NCBI GenBank assembly: GCA_037141055.1
Contig: JBAXDH010000006.1
Location: forward strand, 1 to 64,000
Direction of reading: 5' to 3'
DNA from: CAIVAT01 sp037141055
GTDB taxonomy: Bacteria; Bacteroidota; Bacteroidia; Bacteroidales; FEN-979
Length of the DNA stretch: 64,000 nt
Shown here in pieces: positions 49,391 through 58,366 of the stretch. Position 1 is the stretch's first letter; each line of letters opens with the position of its first letter. The notes under the pieces are model-generated. The model was not told the DNA's origin, did no database searches, and worked only from the letters and a program-made list of their open reading frames with translations. A program made the position numbers and the translations under genes.

Positions 49391-49798
49391 ATGGTTGACA
49401 GGATACTGGAGTTACTAAAGGAAAAAAATTTAACTCCTTCCCAGTTTGCAGACGAAATCGGGATACAGCGGTCCGGGATGTCACACCTGGTCTCAGGACG
49501 CAACAAACCAAGCCTGGAGTTTATAATGAAGGTTTTGAAACGTTTTCCCGATGTAAGGCCGGAATATCTTCTGTACGGCACTTCCGGGATGCTGGATGAA
49601 ACGGAGGATAATCAGGGGCAGGAAAACATAGTTGCTCCCAAATCCGCACCGGATTTATTCGATCAGCCCGGGAGGGTTGAAATAAAATCCGAGCCCAGAC
49701 CGGTACGGCAGGTCAAACCAGGGGGATTCGGGAAAAAAATTGAAAAAATCGTAGTTTTTTACGATGATAAAACTTTCAGGGAATACCAGCCTGAATAG
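49391..49798 (+). CDS. XRE-family helix-turn-helix regulator
   Basis: A protein of 135 residues. Residues 3-62 are a Cro/C1-type helix-turn-helix (ILELLKEKNLTPSQFADEIG, QRSGMSHLVSGRNKPSLEF). The remainder is polar and probably disordered, ending in a short beta segment (KKIEKIVVFYDDKTFREYQ). This architecture, HTH then a conserved FYDDxTFxxYxP tail, recurs in Bacteroidota regulators of unknown target. It is convergent with ndk, with 5 bases between the stops. Confidence 0.85.
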   Translation: MVDRILELLKEKNLTPSQFADEIGIQRSGMSHLVSGRNKPSLEFIMKVLKRFPDVRPEYLLYGTSGMLDETEDNQGQENIVAPKSAPDLFDQPGRVEIKSEPRPVRQVKPGGFGKKIEKIVVFYDDKTFREYQPE

Positions 49799-49803
49799 GA
49801 ATA

Positions 49804-50223
49804 TCAGTCTCTTTCCAGGGATGAAAAGAAAAATCCAGCCTCACGTTCGGCATTCTCATCGCTGTCAGATCCGTGTACTGCGTTCTCACTCAGGTTTTTA
49901 CCATAGAGTTTCCGGATTGTTCCCTCTTCCGCCTTTGCGGGATCGGTTGCACCAATAAATTTCCTGAAAGACTCAACGGCATTGTCTTTTTCAAGAATTG
50001 CAGCGATGATGGGGTCGGAGGACATGAAATCCGTTAATTCTCCGTAAAATGGTCTTTCCTTGTGTATTTCATAAAACATACAGGCCTGTTCCTTACTTAA
50101 GGATACTTTTTTTAACGCCTTTATTTTATAGCCGCCCTCTTCGAATTTAGCTATGATATTTCCTGAATACCCGGCCTGGAAGGCGGATGGTTTAATCATG
50201 GTGAAGGTAATTTTTCCTGACAT
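49804..50223 (-). CDS. ndk: Nucleoside diphosphate kinase
   Basis: A 139-residue enzyme that passes the ATP gamma-phosphate to other NDPs via a phospho-His. FTMIKPSAF holds the conserved Lys11, and NAVHGSDSDENAEREAGFFF holds the active-site His117. Length fits the family. Its promoter box lies 24 bases upstream, back to back with that of the nrnA-like gene. Confidence 0.97.
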   Translation of the reverse strand: MSGKITFTMIKPSAFQAGYSGNIIAKFEEGGYKIKALKKVSLSKEQACMFYEIHKERPFYGELTDFMSSDPIIAAILEKDNAVESFRKFIGATDPAKAEEGTIRKLYGKNLSENAVHGSDSDENAEREAGFFFSSLERD

Positions 50224-50246
50224 GGTGCAATTTGGTTTTTGAGCAA

Positions 50247-50254
50247 CAAAATTA
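50247..50254 (-). promoter_or_regulatory. -7 box of ndk
   Basis: Minus-strand TAATTTTG, 24 bases before the ATG at 50223. Confidence 0.6.
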
Positions 50255-50275
50255 CGATTATATTCTAATTATCCT

Positions 50276-50283
50276 TAATTTTG
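50276..50283 (+). promoter_or_regulatory. -7 box of the nrnA-like gene
   Basis: TAATTTTG followed by C, 22 bases before the TTG start at 50306. It is divergent from the ndk box. Confidence 0.6.
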
Positions 50284-50305
50284 CACCCTTCAAACCCCGA
50301 ACTAT

Positions 50306-51325
50306 TTGGAAAACACTGATTTTAAGTTCATTTCAGAAAAGATTTCACGCCCTTTGCGGATATTGGTTACCACTCATTCCAACCCCGACGGGGATGCGAT
50401 CGGATCGAGTCTTGCCCTTGCAGCCTATTTAAAAAAGAAAAATCATTTGGTACAGGTGATGGTCCCGGATCCTTTCCCGGATTTCCTGGCTTGGATGACG
50501 GGCTGCGAGGAGATCCTGGTTTTTTCGCTGGACCGGAACAGGTGCATCGATGCGATCGATCAGGCAGAAATGATTGTTGCGGCCGATTATAACAATTTTG
50601 GACGGTTGAATGATGCTGCTCCGCTGGTTCGCCAGTCTGGAGCGGTTAAAGTGCTCATCGATCATCATTTGAATCCATCTGCCGAATTTGATTTTAAAAT
50701 ATCCATTTCAAAGATATCGTCCACTTCAGAGCTGGTTTACAACTTTATTGAGAAGATGGGAGACCTGCATCTACTCGACAAAGGCATTGCCGAATGTATT
50801 TATGCCGGGATTATCACGGATACGGGTTCTCTCAGCTATTCCTGCAATTATGTCAAAACATACCAGATCATGGCTGAACTGTTCAGGATCGGGATTGACG
50901 GAGAGCATTTGCACCGCCTGATTTACGACACCTATTCAGAAAGCAGGCTTCGATTGCTGGGATATTCGATCAGTGACCAACTCGAGGTACTTACTGAATA
51001 TCACACGGCATTCATCACATTATCAAAGGAAGACCTGGAAAGGTTTAATCATCAGATTGGTGATACAGAAGGCATTGTAAATTATGCACTTTCCATAAAA
51101 GACATTAATCTTGCCGCATTGTTCATGGAGCGTGACGGCATTGTGAAAGCTTCTTTCCGTTCAAAGGGTACTTTTGCTGTGAACGAACTTGCAGCAAAAT
51201 ACTTTCAGGGAGGTGGACACCGCAATGCGGCCGGAGCAAATTGTACGACATCCCTGGAGGAAACCGTACTGAAATTCAGGCAGATTTTGCCACTGTATCA
51301 AACAATGCTTAAATCTGTCTATTGA
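50306..51325 (+). CDS. nrnA: DHH/DHHA1 phosphoesterase, NrnA-like
   Basis: A 339-residue protein from a TTG start. DHH domain: TTHSNPDGDAIGSSLAL, MIVAADYNNFGR, VLIDHHLNPSAEF, YAGIITDTGSLSY. DHHA1 domain end: ASFRSKGTFAVNELA and GGGHRNAAGA. These are the marks of NrnA/oligoribonuclease-pAp phosphatases, which break down short RNAs and 3'-phosphoadenosine 5'-phosphate with Mn2+. Which activity dominates cannot be told. The FKBP lipoprotein gene begins 1 base after its stop. Confidence 0.88.
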   Translation: MENTDFKFISEKISRPLRILVTTHSNPDGDAIGSSLALAAYLKKKNHLVQVMVPDPFPDFLAWMTGCEEILVFSLDRNRCIDAIDQAEMIVAADYNNFGRLNDAAPLVRQSGAVKVLIDHHLNPSAEFDFKISISKISSTSELVYNFIEKMGDLHLLDKGIAECIYAGIITDTGSLSYSCNYVKTYQIMAELFRIGIDGEHLHRLIYDTYSESRLRLLGYSISDQLEVLTEYHTAFITLSKEDLERFNHQIGDTEGIVNYALSIKDINLAALFMERDGIVKASFRSKGTFAVNELAAKYFQGGGHRNAAGANCTTSLEETVLKFRQILPLYQTMLKSVY

Positions 51326-51326
51326 T

Positions 51327-51896
51327 TTGAAAACCATCGCGGTAATTGGTTTTAATGCATTTACATGGACGTTATTGTTGCTTTCAATCGTACTGGCGGT
51401 TTCATGTACTGAAGCAAAAAAGGACAAATTCCCTGAACACAAGGCAGATGAACGTTCCACAGCAGATTCTGTGGTTGACCTTAACAGGAGGGTTGTTGAG
51501 TCTGAAATCCAGGAGATTGACGATTATATCCGGCGTTATCAATGGGAAATGATGAAAACCCAAACAGGACTTCGTTACATGATCTATCAAAAAGGATCCG
51601 GGCCGGTTGTATCTCAGGGAAGTATTGTTTCCATTAAATATAGAGTTAACCTGCTGAATGGCGACCTGGTCTTCCGGACTGACCCGGCGAAGCTTTTTTC
51701 TTTTCAAACGGGAAAACGGGATGTGGTGAGCGGACTTGAAGAGGGTGTCATGCTGATGAAGAAAGGTGACCACGCAAAGCTGATTGTGCCTTCGCACCTT
51801 GCTTTTGGCCTTCTGGGCGACCTTGGAAAGGTACCATCCAGGGCGGTACTTGTATATGATGTTGAACTTTGTGAGATAAATCAGGTAAAAAAATGA
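51327..51896 (+). CDS. FKBP-type peptidyl-prolyl isomerase lipoprotein (GldI-like)
   Basis: A 189-residue protein from a TTG start directly after the nrnA-like stop. Lipoprotein signal with Cys27 (IVLAVSCTE). A charged helical linker is followed by an FKBP domain (about 85-189: GSIVSIKYRVNLLNGDLVF, VVSGLEEGVMLMKKGDHAKL, VPSHLAFGLLG). Several FKBP active-site residues differ (FRTD instead of FDSS, GLEEG instead of GWDEG), so catalysis may be weak. Layout and size resemble GldI, a gliding/T9SS-associated PPIase of flavobacteria; whether it serves that role here is inference. Confidence 0.8.
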   Translation: MKTIAVIGFNAFTWTLLLLSIVLAVSCTEAKKDKFPEHKADERSTADSVVDLNRRVVESEIQEIDDYIRRYQWEMMKTQTGLRYMIYQKGSGPVVSQGSIVSIKYRVNLLNGDLVFRTDPAKLFSFQTGKRDVVSGLEEGVMLMKKGDHAKLIVPSHLAFGLLGDLGKVPSRAVLVYDVELCEINQVKK

Positions 51897-51927
51897 TCTC
51901 CTTATCTCACGATTACCAGGACTTTAC

Positions 51928-51935
51928 TATCTTTG
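51928..51935 (+). promoter_or_regulatory. Possible -7 box before the multi-FKBP gene
   Basis: TATCTTTG followed by C; it lies 134 bases before the ATG at 52070, leaving a long A-rich leader. Confidence 0.35.
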
Positions 51936-52069
51936 CCGGTCAAATAAACATAAGGTCTTCAATTTAAATTAAAAGTAAGTCATATAGCTAATAATCAGAA
52001 TTGTAGCGGACGTTAATAAAAAATATTTCAGTTCAACGATTATAAACCAAAATTTTTAAAAGACACAGT

Positions 52070-53368
52070 ATGAAAAAAATGTTTGTAAATCCATTGGTCA
52101 TTGTGATGTTGGTTGCTTTGACAATGCTTGCCTGTTCAGCAAAATATCCCGGTTATGATAAATCAGCAACAGGCCTGTATTATAAGTTATATAAAGTTAG
52201 CAAGGACACTGTTAAAGCAAAACTCGGAGATTGGGTTTCTTTAAATATGCGCTACAGCTATAAGGATTCTACGCTTTTTAACAGCAAAACAGCCATGGGA
52301 ACCCCGGTACGTTTTCAGTTGCCGGTATCGGAATTCAAGGGTGACATTTATGAAGGAATCCGGATGCTTTCACCAGGAGACAGCGCCGATTTTATAATCA
52401 ATGCTGATTCTTTGTTTACAAAAACATTCCGCCAGCCAAAACGGCCTCCGTTTGTTGACTCAAACAGCGTGGTTCATTTTTATATCACCATGCTCTCCAT
52501 TGATACTCCCGGCACAATGATTAAGAAGGAAGAAGACGCGCTGAAGAGCTACATTGAAGCAAAGAAAATTACAGTTGCTCCTGCACCATCGGGCTTATAC
52601 TACATCGAAACACTGGCCGGCAAGGGCACCAAAATAGATACCGGAGTATGGGTAAAAACACATTTTAAAGTATCCCTCATTGACGGCAAGCAGATTTTTT
52701 CAACAAAAGAGCGCGGAGAGCCGATGGAATTTGAATTCGGGAAAAAATTTGACACTCCCGGTTTTGAAGAAGGTATTTCAAAAATGCTAAAGGGTGGTAC
52801 AGCGACCTTTGTTGTTCCTTCAAAAATAGCTTTTGGTGAAACAGGCCGTGGTGCCATGGTTCCTCCTTATTCCACTGTTGTTTATGATGTGGAGATTGTT
52901 GATATTCAGTCAAAGGCCGATCATGATAAAATACAGGCTGACAAGAAAAAGACCGAGAGCGTTAAACTGGAAACCAATAAAAAACAGGAAGGGGATCTTA
53001 TGAAAAAATATTTGGCTGAACACAAAATTACGACAAAACCTACTGCCACCGGGTTGATCTATATTGAGAAGGTAAAAGGAACAGGCGCAAAGGCTGCTGC
53101 AGGCAAAAAAGTTAAAGTGCACTATACCGGCACACTTCTTAACGGAACCAAATTTGATTCTTCACGCGATCGTAAAGAGCCGTTCGAATTTGTCCTTGGC
53201 CAGGGCCAGGTTATCAAAGGATGGGACGAAGGCATCGCCATGATGAATGTTGGTGGAAAAGCCATGCTGGTAATTCCTTCAAATATTGCATACGGAGAGC
53301 GTGATATGGGCCAGATCCCGCCATATTCCACACTCGTGTTCGATGTCGAACTGATGGACGTAAAATAA
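52070..53368 (+). CDS. Three-domain FKBP-type peptidyl-prolyl isomerase lipoprotein
   Basis: A protein of 432 residues. Lipobox at TMLACS (Cys22-24 region). Three FKBP-like domains lie in tandem: about 30-145 (degenerate: DSTLFNSKT), about 165-280 (partly degenerate: IFSTKERGEPMEF, GFEEGISKM) and about 325-432 (canonical: VHYTGTLLNGTKFDSSRD, VIKGWDEGIAMM, IAYGERDMG, VFDVEL). A Lys/Asp-rich helix (about 282-315) separates the second and third. Only the third keeps the usual Tyr, Phe-Asp, Trp and Tyr positions, so it is likely the active isomerase and the others bind chains as chaperone modules. Probably a periplasmic foldase. Confidence 0.9.
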   Translation: MKKMFVNPLVIVMLVALTMLACSAKYPGYDKSATGLYYKLYKVSKDTVKAKLGDWVSLNMRYSYKDSTLFNSKTAMGTPVRFQLPVSEFKGDIYEGIRMLSPGDSADFIINADSLFTKTFRQPKRPPFVDSNSVVHFYITMLSIDTPGTMIKKEEDALKSYIEAKKITVAPAPSGLYYIETLAGKGTKIDTGVWVKTHFKVSLIDGKQIFSTKERGEPMEFEFGKKFDTPGFEEGISKMLKGGTATFVVPSKIAFGETGRGAMVPPYSTVVYDVEIVDIQSKADHDKIQADKKKTESVKLETNKKQEGDLMKKYLAEHKITTKPTATGLIYIEKVKGTGAKAAAGKKVKVHYTGTLLNGTKFDSSRDRKEPFEFVLGQGQVIKGWDEGIAMMNVGGKAMLVIPSNIAYGERDMGQIPPYSTLVFDVELMDVK

Positions 53369-53387
53369 ACACGAAGTTTTTTAATGG

Positions 53388-53420
53388 AAAGGCTGATTGC
53401 GCAAGTGATCAGCCTTTTTT
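53388..53420. terminator. Bidirectional terminator between the multi-FKBP gene and uvrB
   Basis: AAAGGCTGAT (53388-53397) pairs with ATCAGCCTTT (53408-53417), loop of 10, then TTT on the plus strand. Convergent genes share it. Confidence 0.8.
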
Positions 53421-53432
53421 CATATTACCCGG

Positions 53433-55454
53433 CTACTGTTTCCCAAGCATTTCCTGAAGTGCCTTCAGTTCGTCCCTTAACCTTGCAGCTTCCAGAAAAT
53501 CAAGGCTTTTCACAGCATCCTCCATGGCTTTCCTGTTCCGGGAAATGAGTTTTTGCAATTTATCCTTAGACAGGTATTGGATCAGCGGGTCAGCTGCCAC
53601 GTCAATTTTTTCATTTTCGTAATAGGGGACAGGCTGTGGTTTGTTTCCGTCGGCAACCGCAGTCTGCCCCAGGATGTCATGTGTGCTTTTAACGATCTGG
53701 GTGGGTGTGATGTTGTTTAGTGTGTTGTAGGCAATTTGTTTTTCCCGGCGGCGGTTTGTTTCAGCCATCATACGTTTCATGGAATCTGTAATCTTATCCG
53801 CATACATGATGACCCTGCTGTTGATATTCCTGGCTGCGCGTCCCGCAGTCTGAGTCAGCGATCTCTCAGAACGCAGGAATCCCTCTTTATCTGCATCAAG
53901 GATTGCAACAAGGGAGACCTCGGGCAGATCCAATCCTTCACGAAGGAGGTTGACACCGATCAGCACATCAAAAACGCCAAGTCTCAGGTCGCGAAGGATT
54001 TCAACGCGTTCCAGCGTATCCACATCGGCATGGATATAACGGCAGCGGATATCAATTTTCGAAAAATAGCCGGTAAGTTCTTCAGCCATCCGCTTGGTTA
54101 GCGTGGTAACCAGTATTCGTTCCCGTTTATTGATGCGCAGGTTGATCTCATCGAGCAGGTCATCGATTTGCCTCAGACTGGGCCTCACTTCAACAAAAGG
54201 ATCCAGCAAGCCGGTGGGGCGTATTACCTGCTCCACAACGATGCCTTCGCATTTCTGAAGTTCAAAGTCAGCCGGTGTGGCGCTGACATATATCGTCTGA
54301 CTGACCAGGGATTCGAATTCCTCAAATTTCAGCGGCCGGTTATCCATGGCAGACGGCAGCCTGAAGCCATATTCGACAAGTGTTTGCTTGCGGGAACGGT
54401 CTCCGCCGAACATGGCCCTGATCTGCGGAATGCTGACATGGCTTTCATCGATGACCATCAGGAAATCATCGGGAAAAAAGTCTATAAGGCAGAAGGGTCT
54501 TGATCCCGATGACCGTCCGTCAAAATATCTCGAATAATTTTCAATTCCGGAACAATACCCCAGTTCCCGCATCATTTCAATATCATAGCTGACCCGGTCT
54601 TCAAGCCGTTTGGCCTCAAGATCTTTACCGTTTTCCCTGAAATAAGCACATTGCCTGATCAGGTCGTCCTGAATATCAACCAGCGCTACACGCATCTTAT
54701 CCTGGGATGTCACAAAGATGTTTGCAGGGTAAAGCGTCATCTGCTCCATTGCTTCAATCCTGCGGCCCGTAATAGGATCAAACGATTCAATGCTTTCCAC
54801 TTCATTGCCCATGAATATGACCCGGTAGGCAATGTCGGCATAAGCAGGAAAAATATCGATGGAATCACCTTTTACACGGAATTTCCCCCGCACAAACTCT
54901 GTCTCGGTTCTGGAGTAAAGACTGTTCACAAGGGAATTCAACAGCTTTTTACGGCCCACCTGGTCACCATGCTGGAGCCGGATGATATTTTCACTGAAAT
55001 CGTCAGGGTTCCCGATTCCGTAAATACACGAAACCGATGAAACCACGATGATATCCCGGCGCCCGGAGAGAAGGGCCGAGGAAGCGCTCAGCCTTAGTTT
55101 CTCTATTTCCTCATTGATTGACAGATCTTTTTCAATGTACGTGTTGGTTACCGGGATAAATGCTTCCGGCTGGTAATAATCGTAATATGAAACAAAAAAC
55201 TCAACCGCGTTTTCCGGAAAGAACTGTTTGAATTCTCCATAAAGCTGCGCCGCAAGCGTTTTATTGTGGCTCAGAACAAGCGTGGGTTTTTGAACGTGCT
55301 GAATGACGTTCGCAACAGTAAAAGTCTTCCCGGAACCTGTTACACCCAGCAATACCTGTCCCGGATCCCCGCGATGTATCCCCTCAACGAGCTGCCTGAT
55401 GGCTTCCGGCTGGTCGCCGGTGGGTTTGAATTCCGATGTCAGGTTAAAATCCAA
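53433..55454 (-). CDS. uvrB: Excinuclease ABC subunit B
   Basis: A 673-residue DNA-damage helicase of nucleotide excision repair. MDFNLTSEFKPTGDQPEAI opens the protein from a TTG start with no in-frame ATG upstream. Walker A GVTGSGKTFTVANVI, beta-hairpin VSYYDYYQPEAFIP, motif DESH, and LLREGLDLPEVSLVAILDAD are all present, as is the C-terminal UVR motif (MEDAVKSLDFLEAARLRDEL) that binds UvrC. It is the last gene of the mutL-rhomboid-rhomboid-EEP-uvrB run and starts 11 bases after the EEP gene stops. Confidence 0.97.
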   Translation of the reverse strand: MDFNLTSEFKPTGDQPEAIRQLVEGIHRGDPGQVLLGVTGSGKTFTVANVIQHVQKPTLVLSHNKTLAAQLYGEFKQFFPENAVEFFVSYYDYYQPEAFIPVTNTYIEKDLSINEEIEKLRLSASSALLSGRRDIIVVSSVSCIYGIGNPDDFSENIIRLQHGDQVGRKKLLNSLVNSLYSRTETEFVRGKFRVKGDSIDIFPAYADIAYRVIFMGNEVESIESFDPITGRRIEAMEQMTLYPANIFVTSQDKMRVALVDIQDDLIRQCAYFRENGKDLEAKRLEDRVSYDIEMMRELGYCSGIENYSRYFDGRSSGSRPFCLIDFFPDDFLMVIDESHVSIPQIRAMFGGDRSRKQTLVEYGFRLPSAMDNRPLKFEEFESLVSQTIYVSATPADFELQKCEGIVVEQVIRPTGLLDPFVEVRPSLRQIDDLLDEINLRINKRERILVTTLTKRMAEELTGYFSKIDIRCRYIHADVDTLERVEILRDLRLGVFDVLIGVNLLREGLDLPEVSLVAILDADKEGFLRSERSLTQTAGRAARNINSRVIMYADKITDSMKRMMAETNRRREKQIAYNTLNNITPTQIVKSTHDILGQTAVADGNKPQPVPYYENEKIDVAADPLIQYLSKDKLQKLISRNRKAMEDAVKSLDFLEAARLRDELKALQEMLGKQ

Positions 55455-55465
55455 GGGTGTATGTA

Positions 55466-56596
55466 TTAAGGCAGTTTTACCAGGGTGGCAGTTATCGGGT
55501 AATGGTCGGATAATTCTATATTGTAATTCATATACGAAACCGACTTAAGCTTATCAGAGTGAAGAATATAATCAATTCTGAAAGATGGGAATTTTCCTGC
55601 GTATGTGCTCTTGAAGAGACCATGGCCACTTTCAATAAATGAGTCAGTAAGCCTTTTTGTCAATTGGTTGTATGCGAAAGAAGAGGGTGTATCGTTGAAG
55701 TCACCCGATAAAATTACAGGATATGGACATGAAGCGATATCCCTGGAAAGAATTTGAACCTCTTTTGACCTGAGAATAAATGCTTTCCGAAGCTTCCACA
55801 TCATCCGCTTCGACCCTTCCTTGATCTGGGTGGTTTCTTCTACATCCGGTTCCGTAAGGTGTGAATAGAAGGTATAATCTTCATTCCCAAAACGTATTGA
55901 CTCGAGGTGCAGGTTATATACCCTGATGGTATCCCCGTTTATCACGATATCGCTGTAAATGGCATAAAGGCAGCTTTCAGGCAGGTTAAAGGTTCCGAAA
56001 TTAACAATCGGGAAACGGGAAAAAGTAGCTATTGCATTGATTTTGCGCTTATTGTTAAAGTTCTGGTAATTTTTAAAGGAATAATAATCCAGGTGTATGG
56101 AACTTGTAAATTTCGAAAGTGTTTTTGAAAAGTCCTCCCCAATGGCAAAAAACTCCTGTATGCAGATGATGTCCGCATTCTGCGCTGCCAGGAATTCAGT
56201 TACTTTACTTTTGGTTCCCTTTTGGGAGCCTGCTATTTGATTTCCATAAAGCGAATGGACATTGTAACTCACGAGTTTAATTTTCGCATAGGGCGGAACG
56301 CTGGCATGCGGGAAGCGGACAGGGTAGATCGCCATCAGGTTGTTATATCCTGCAAGAATCGTGACCAATGAAATAAAAGCAAATCGTTTCCAGGCCAGCA
56401 GCCAGAATAATACGAATATGAGATTGATGATCAGGAAAATCGGATATGCCAAACCAAAAAAGGCCAGAACCCATAATTTATCCGGGCTGACATAACCGGC
56501 AATGTATGATGCAAGCAGGCAGGCTACCGCAATAACATTGAGGACGTATAAAGTGTTTTTCAGAATAGACCGGCCTTTCATCATCAAACCTTGCAT
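55466..56596 (-). CDS. Membrane-anchored endonuclease/exonuclease/phosphatase (EEP) family protein
   Basis: A protein of 376 residues (or 371-372 from the ATGs at 56581-56584). Three N-terminal membrane helices (about 15-95) are followed by an EEP domain (about 105-376): LVSYNVHSLYGN, DIICIQEFFA (catalytic Glu), NLHLESIRF, ILSGDFNDTPSSFAY (Asp-Phe-Asn) and IDYILHS, ELSDHYPI (Asp-His). The family cuts phosphodiesters in nucleic acids, lipids or inositol phosphates; the substrate here is unknown. The membrane anchor puts the domain on one face, probably periplasmic. It begins 3 bases after the rhomboid gene. Confidence 0.87.
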   Translation of the reverse strand: MQGLMMKGRSILKNTLYVLNVIAVACLLASYIAGYVSPDKLWVLAFFGLAYPIFLIINLIFVLFWLLAWKRFAFISLVTILAGYNNLMAIYPVRFPHASVPPYAKIKLVSYNVHSLYGNQIAGSQKGTKSKVTEFLAAQNADIICIQEFFAIGEDFSKTLSKFTSSIHLDYYSFKNYQNFNNKRKINAIATFSRFPIVNFGTFNLPESCLYAIYSDIVINGDTIRVYNLHLESIRFGNEDYTFYSHLTEPDVEETTQIKEGSKRMMWKLRKAFILRSKEVQILSRDIASCPYPVILSGDFNDTPSSFAYNQLTKRLTDSFIESGHGLFKSTYAGKFPSFRIDYILHSDKLKSVSYMNYNIELSDHYPITATLVKLP

Positions 56597-56599
56597 ATT

Positions 56600-57529
56600 T
56601 CAGCGTTTATTTGAGGTTTTAAAGAGAAATTCCTTTTCATCCTTTGTAAGGCAGTCGTACCCGCCTTTTGAAATCTTTTCCAGGATCTCATCGACCTTTC
56701 GCTGGGTATCCCGTTTTTTCAGGTTGTAATCTTCGTCTGAAACCGGCCTGTTGTCATTACCTCCGGGAGCGAAGGAGGAAGGCCTCTTCCGAAATTTATT
56801 GAAAATTGATCCCATGAAGCCGGGAGAACTTTTCCAGGCGGATGTCTGTTTTGAAAATCTGTAAAACATGATGTATGCTGCCCCGAATAATGCACCTCCG
56901 ATATGTGCAAGATGTCCCCCTGCATTTCCCGAAGGTATCATGAAAAAGTCAAACACGAACAGGATGGCGGCAAGATAGATGATTTTCAACTTTCCGAAAA
57001 GAAAAAGCTGGATTGAATAATTTGGGACATAGACTGAAATGGCGGTAACGATTGCCATAACTGATGCCGATGCGCCTAAGGCCAATGAAACAGGTATCAT
57101 GCTGCTGAAAACGGGAAAAACGTTAAATGCGAATACATAGAAAAGCCCGCCGCTGATTCCACCGAGTATGTATATGAGAACCAGCTGCCTTGAAGGAAGA
57201 AATTCGGTTAATATCCTGCCAAACCAATATAACCACAGCATGTTGAACAGGATGTGCCAGATATCGAAATGAAGAAACATGTATGTCAGGACAGTCCATG
57301 GTTTCTGAATTAAACCCGGAATGCTGGCAGGGATAGCCAATGCGTGCAAAAGGAACGAATCAAGGGTGTCAGGATTGTTGTAAAAGAAAAAAAAGACCTT
57401 CAGGGCCTGGATAAGGATCCATACTGCAACATTTACCAGGATCAATACCGACAAGGCGGATCCCTGCCTGAAAAATCTTCTGATTTCCTCAACCGGGTTT
57501 TGATTCTGCCTGTAGTTATAGTTCATCAT
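56600..57529 (-). CDS. Rhomboid-family intramembrane serine protease (GASAS variant)
   Basis: A 309-residue protein. Six membrane helices with the rhomboid marks: HFDIWHILFNMLWLYWFGR (His/Asn in helix 2), LALGASASVMAIV with Ser as nucleophile (GxS), and HLAHIGGALFGAAYI with the catalytic His. It has an unusual cytosolic C-terminal tail of about 70 residues (KKRDTQRKVDEILEKISKG), which looks like a short helical pair conserved in Bacteroidota rhomboids. It follows a second rhomboid gene by 2 bases. Confidence 0.9.
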   Translation of the reverse strand: MMNYNYRQNQNPVEEIRRFFRQGSALSVLILVNVAVWILIQALKVFFFFYNNPDTLDSFLLHALAIPASIPGLIQKPWTVLTYMFLHFDIWHILFNMLWLYWFGRILTEFLPSRQLVLIYILGGISGGLFYVFAFNVFPVFSSMIPVSLALGASASVMAIVTAISVYVPNYSIQLFLFGKLKIIYLAAILFVFDFFMIPSGNAGGHLAHIGGALFGAAYIMFYRFSKQTSAWKSSPGFMGSIFNKFRKRPSSFAPGGNDNRPVSDEDYNLKKRDTQRKVDEILEKISKGGYDCLTKDEKEFLFKTSNKR

Positions 57530-57531
57530 GC

Positions 57532-58359
57532 CTACAATACCGTTTTTTTCCTCCAGTAGATTATTAAAAAGAACCCGAAGATCATCCCGCCGAGATGCGC
57601 AAAATGTGCAACATTATCGCCAGGGTTGTTGGAAATGCCTGAGAAGAGTTCAAGTCCGCCATAGATGATCACAATCCATTTTGCTTTTATCGGAAAAAGA
57701 AAATAGACGTATACCAGCATGTTCGGAAACATCATGCCGAAAGCAAGTAAAATTCCGTACACTGCGCCTGAAGCACCAACGGTTGGTACATCCATCTGCA
57801 ACTTAAGGAGCTGGTTTATATATTCCAGTGACTGGCTCGCATACCCGGGGCTGTTTTTGGCTGTTGACCATTCGCTGATGAAACTCCTGAGCGTTCCTTC
57901 CGCTTCATAATACCGGGGATAATGATGCCTGACAAATCCAATGAACCCATCCAGCGACGGATTGGCCGCATAGGTTTGTGCGGCAGTCTGAACCGATGAA
58001 ATATCGAGCCAGTTCACGAAGGTTTGAATAAATGCTGCACCGATCCCCGTAATTACGTAATACGTCAGGAATCTCTTCGAACCCCATACATTCTCCAGCA
58101 AATATCCGAACATCCACAGGGCGAACATGTTCATCACAACATGCGAGATGCTGCCATGTAAAAACATGTAGGAGACAAACTGATAAGGTCTGAATAATTC
58201 GGATTGGAAATAGTGAAGGCCAAGGTAGTTTACCAGGTCGATCCCGAATGTTGATTCAAAAGTAACCGTTGCCAGGTAAAATAATCCATTGATAATCAAT
58301 AAATTTTTGACAACAGGAGGGAGAAGGGTAAACCCGGCAGGGCTGTATTGTTGTGACAT
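57532..58359 (-). CDS. Rhomboid-family intramembrane serine protease (GASGA)
   Basis: A 275-residue protein. HGSISHVVMNMFALWMFG, VGASGAVYGILLAFG with the nucleophile Ser, and NVAHFAHLGGMIFGFFL with the catalytic His are the rhomboid marks. A long loop (about 115-180) between helices 3 and 4 is polar. It lies 7 bases after mutL and before the other rhomboid. The pair may cut different membrane substrates. Target proteins are unknown. Confidence 0.92.
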   Translation of the reverse strand: MSQQYSPAGFTLLPPVVKNLLIINGLFYLATVTFESTFGIDLVNYLGLHYFQSELFRPYQFVSYMFLHGSISHVVMNMFALWMFGYLLENVWGSKRFLTYYVITGIGAAFIQTFVNWLDISSVQTAAQTYAANPSLDGFIGFVRHHYPRYYEAEGTLRSFISEWSTAKNSPGYASQSLEYINQLLKLQMDVPTVGASGAVYGILLAFGMMFPNMLVYVYFLFPIKAKWIVIIYGGLELFSGISNNPGDNVAHFAHLGGMIFGFFLIIYWRKKTVL

Positions 58360-58366
58360 AATCGGT

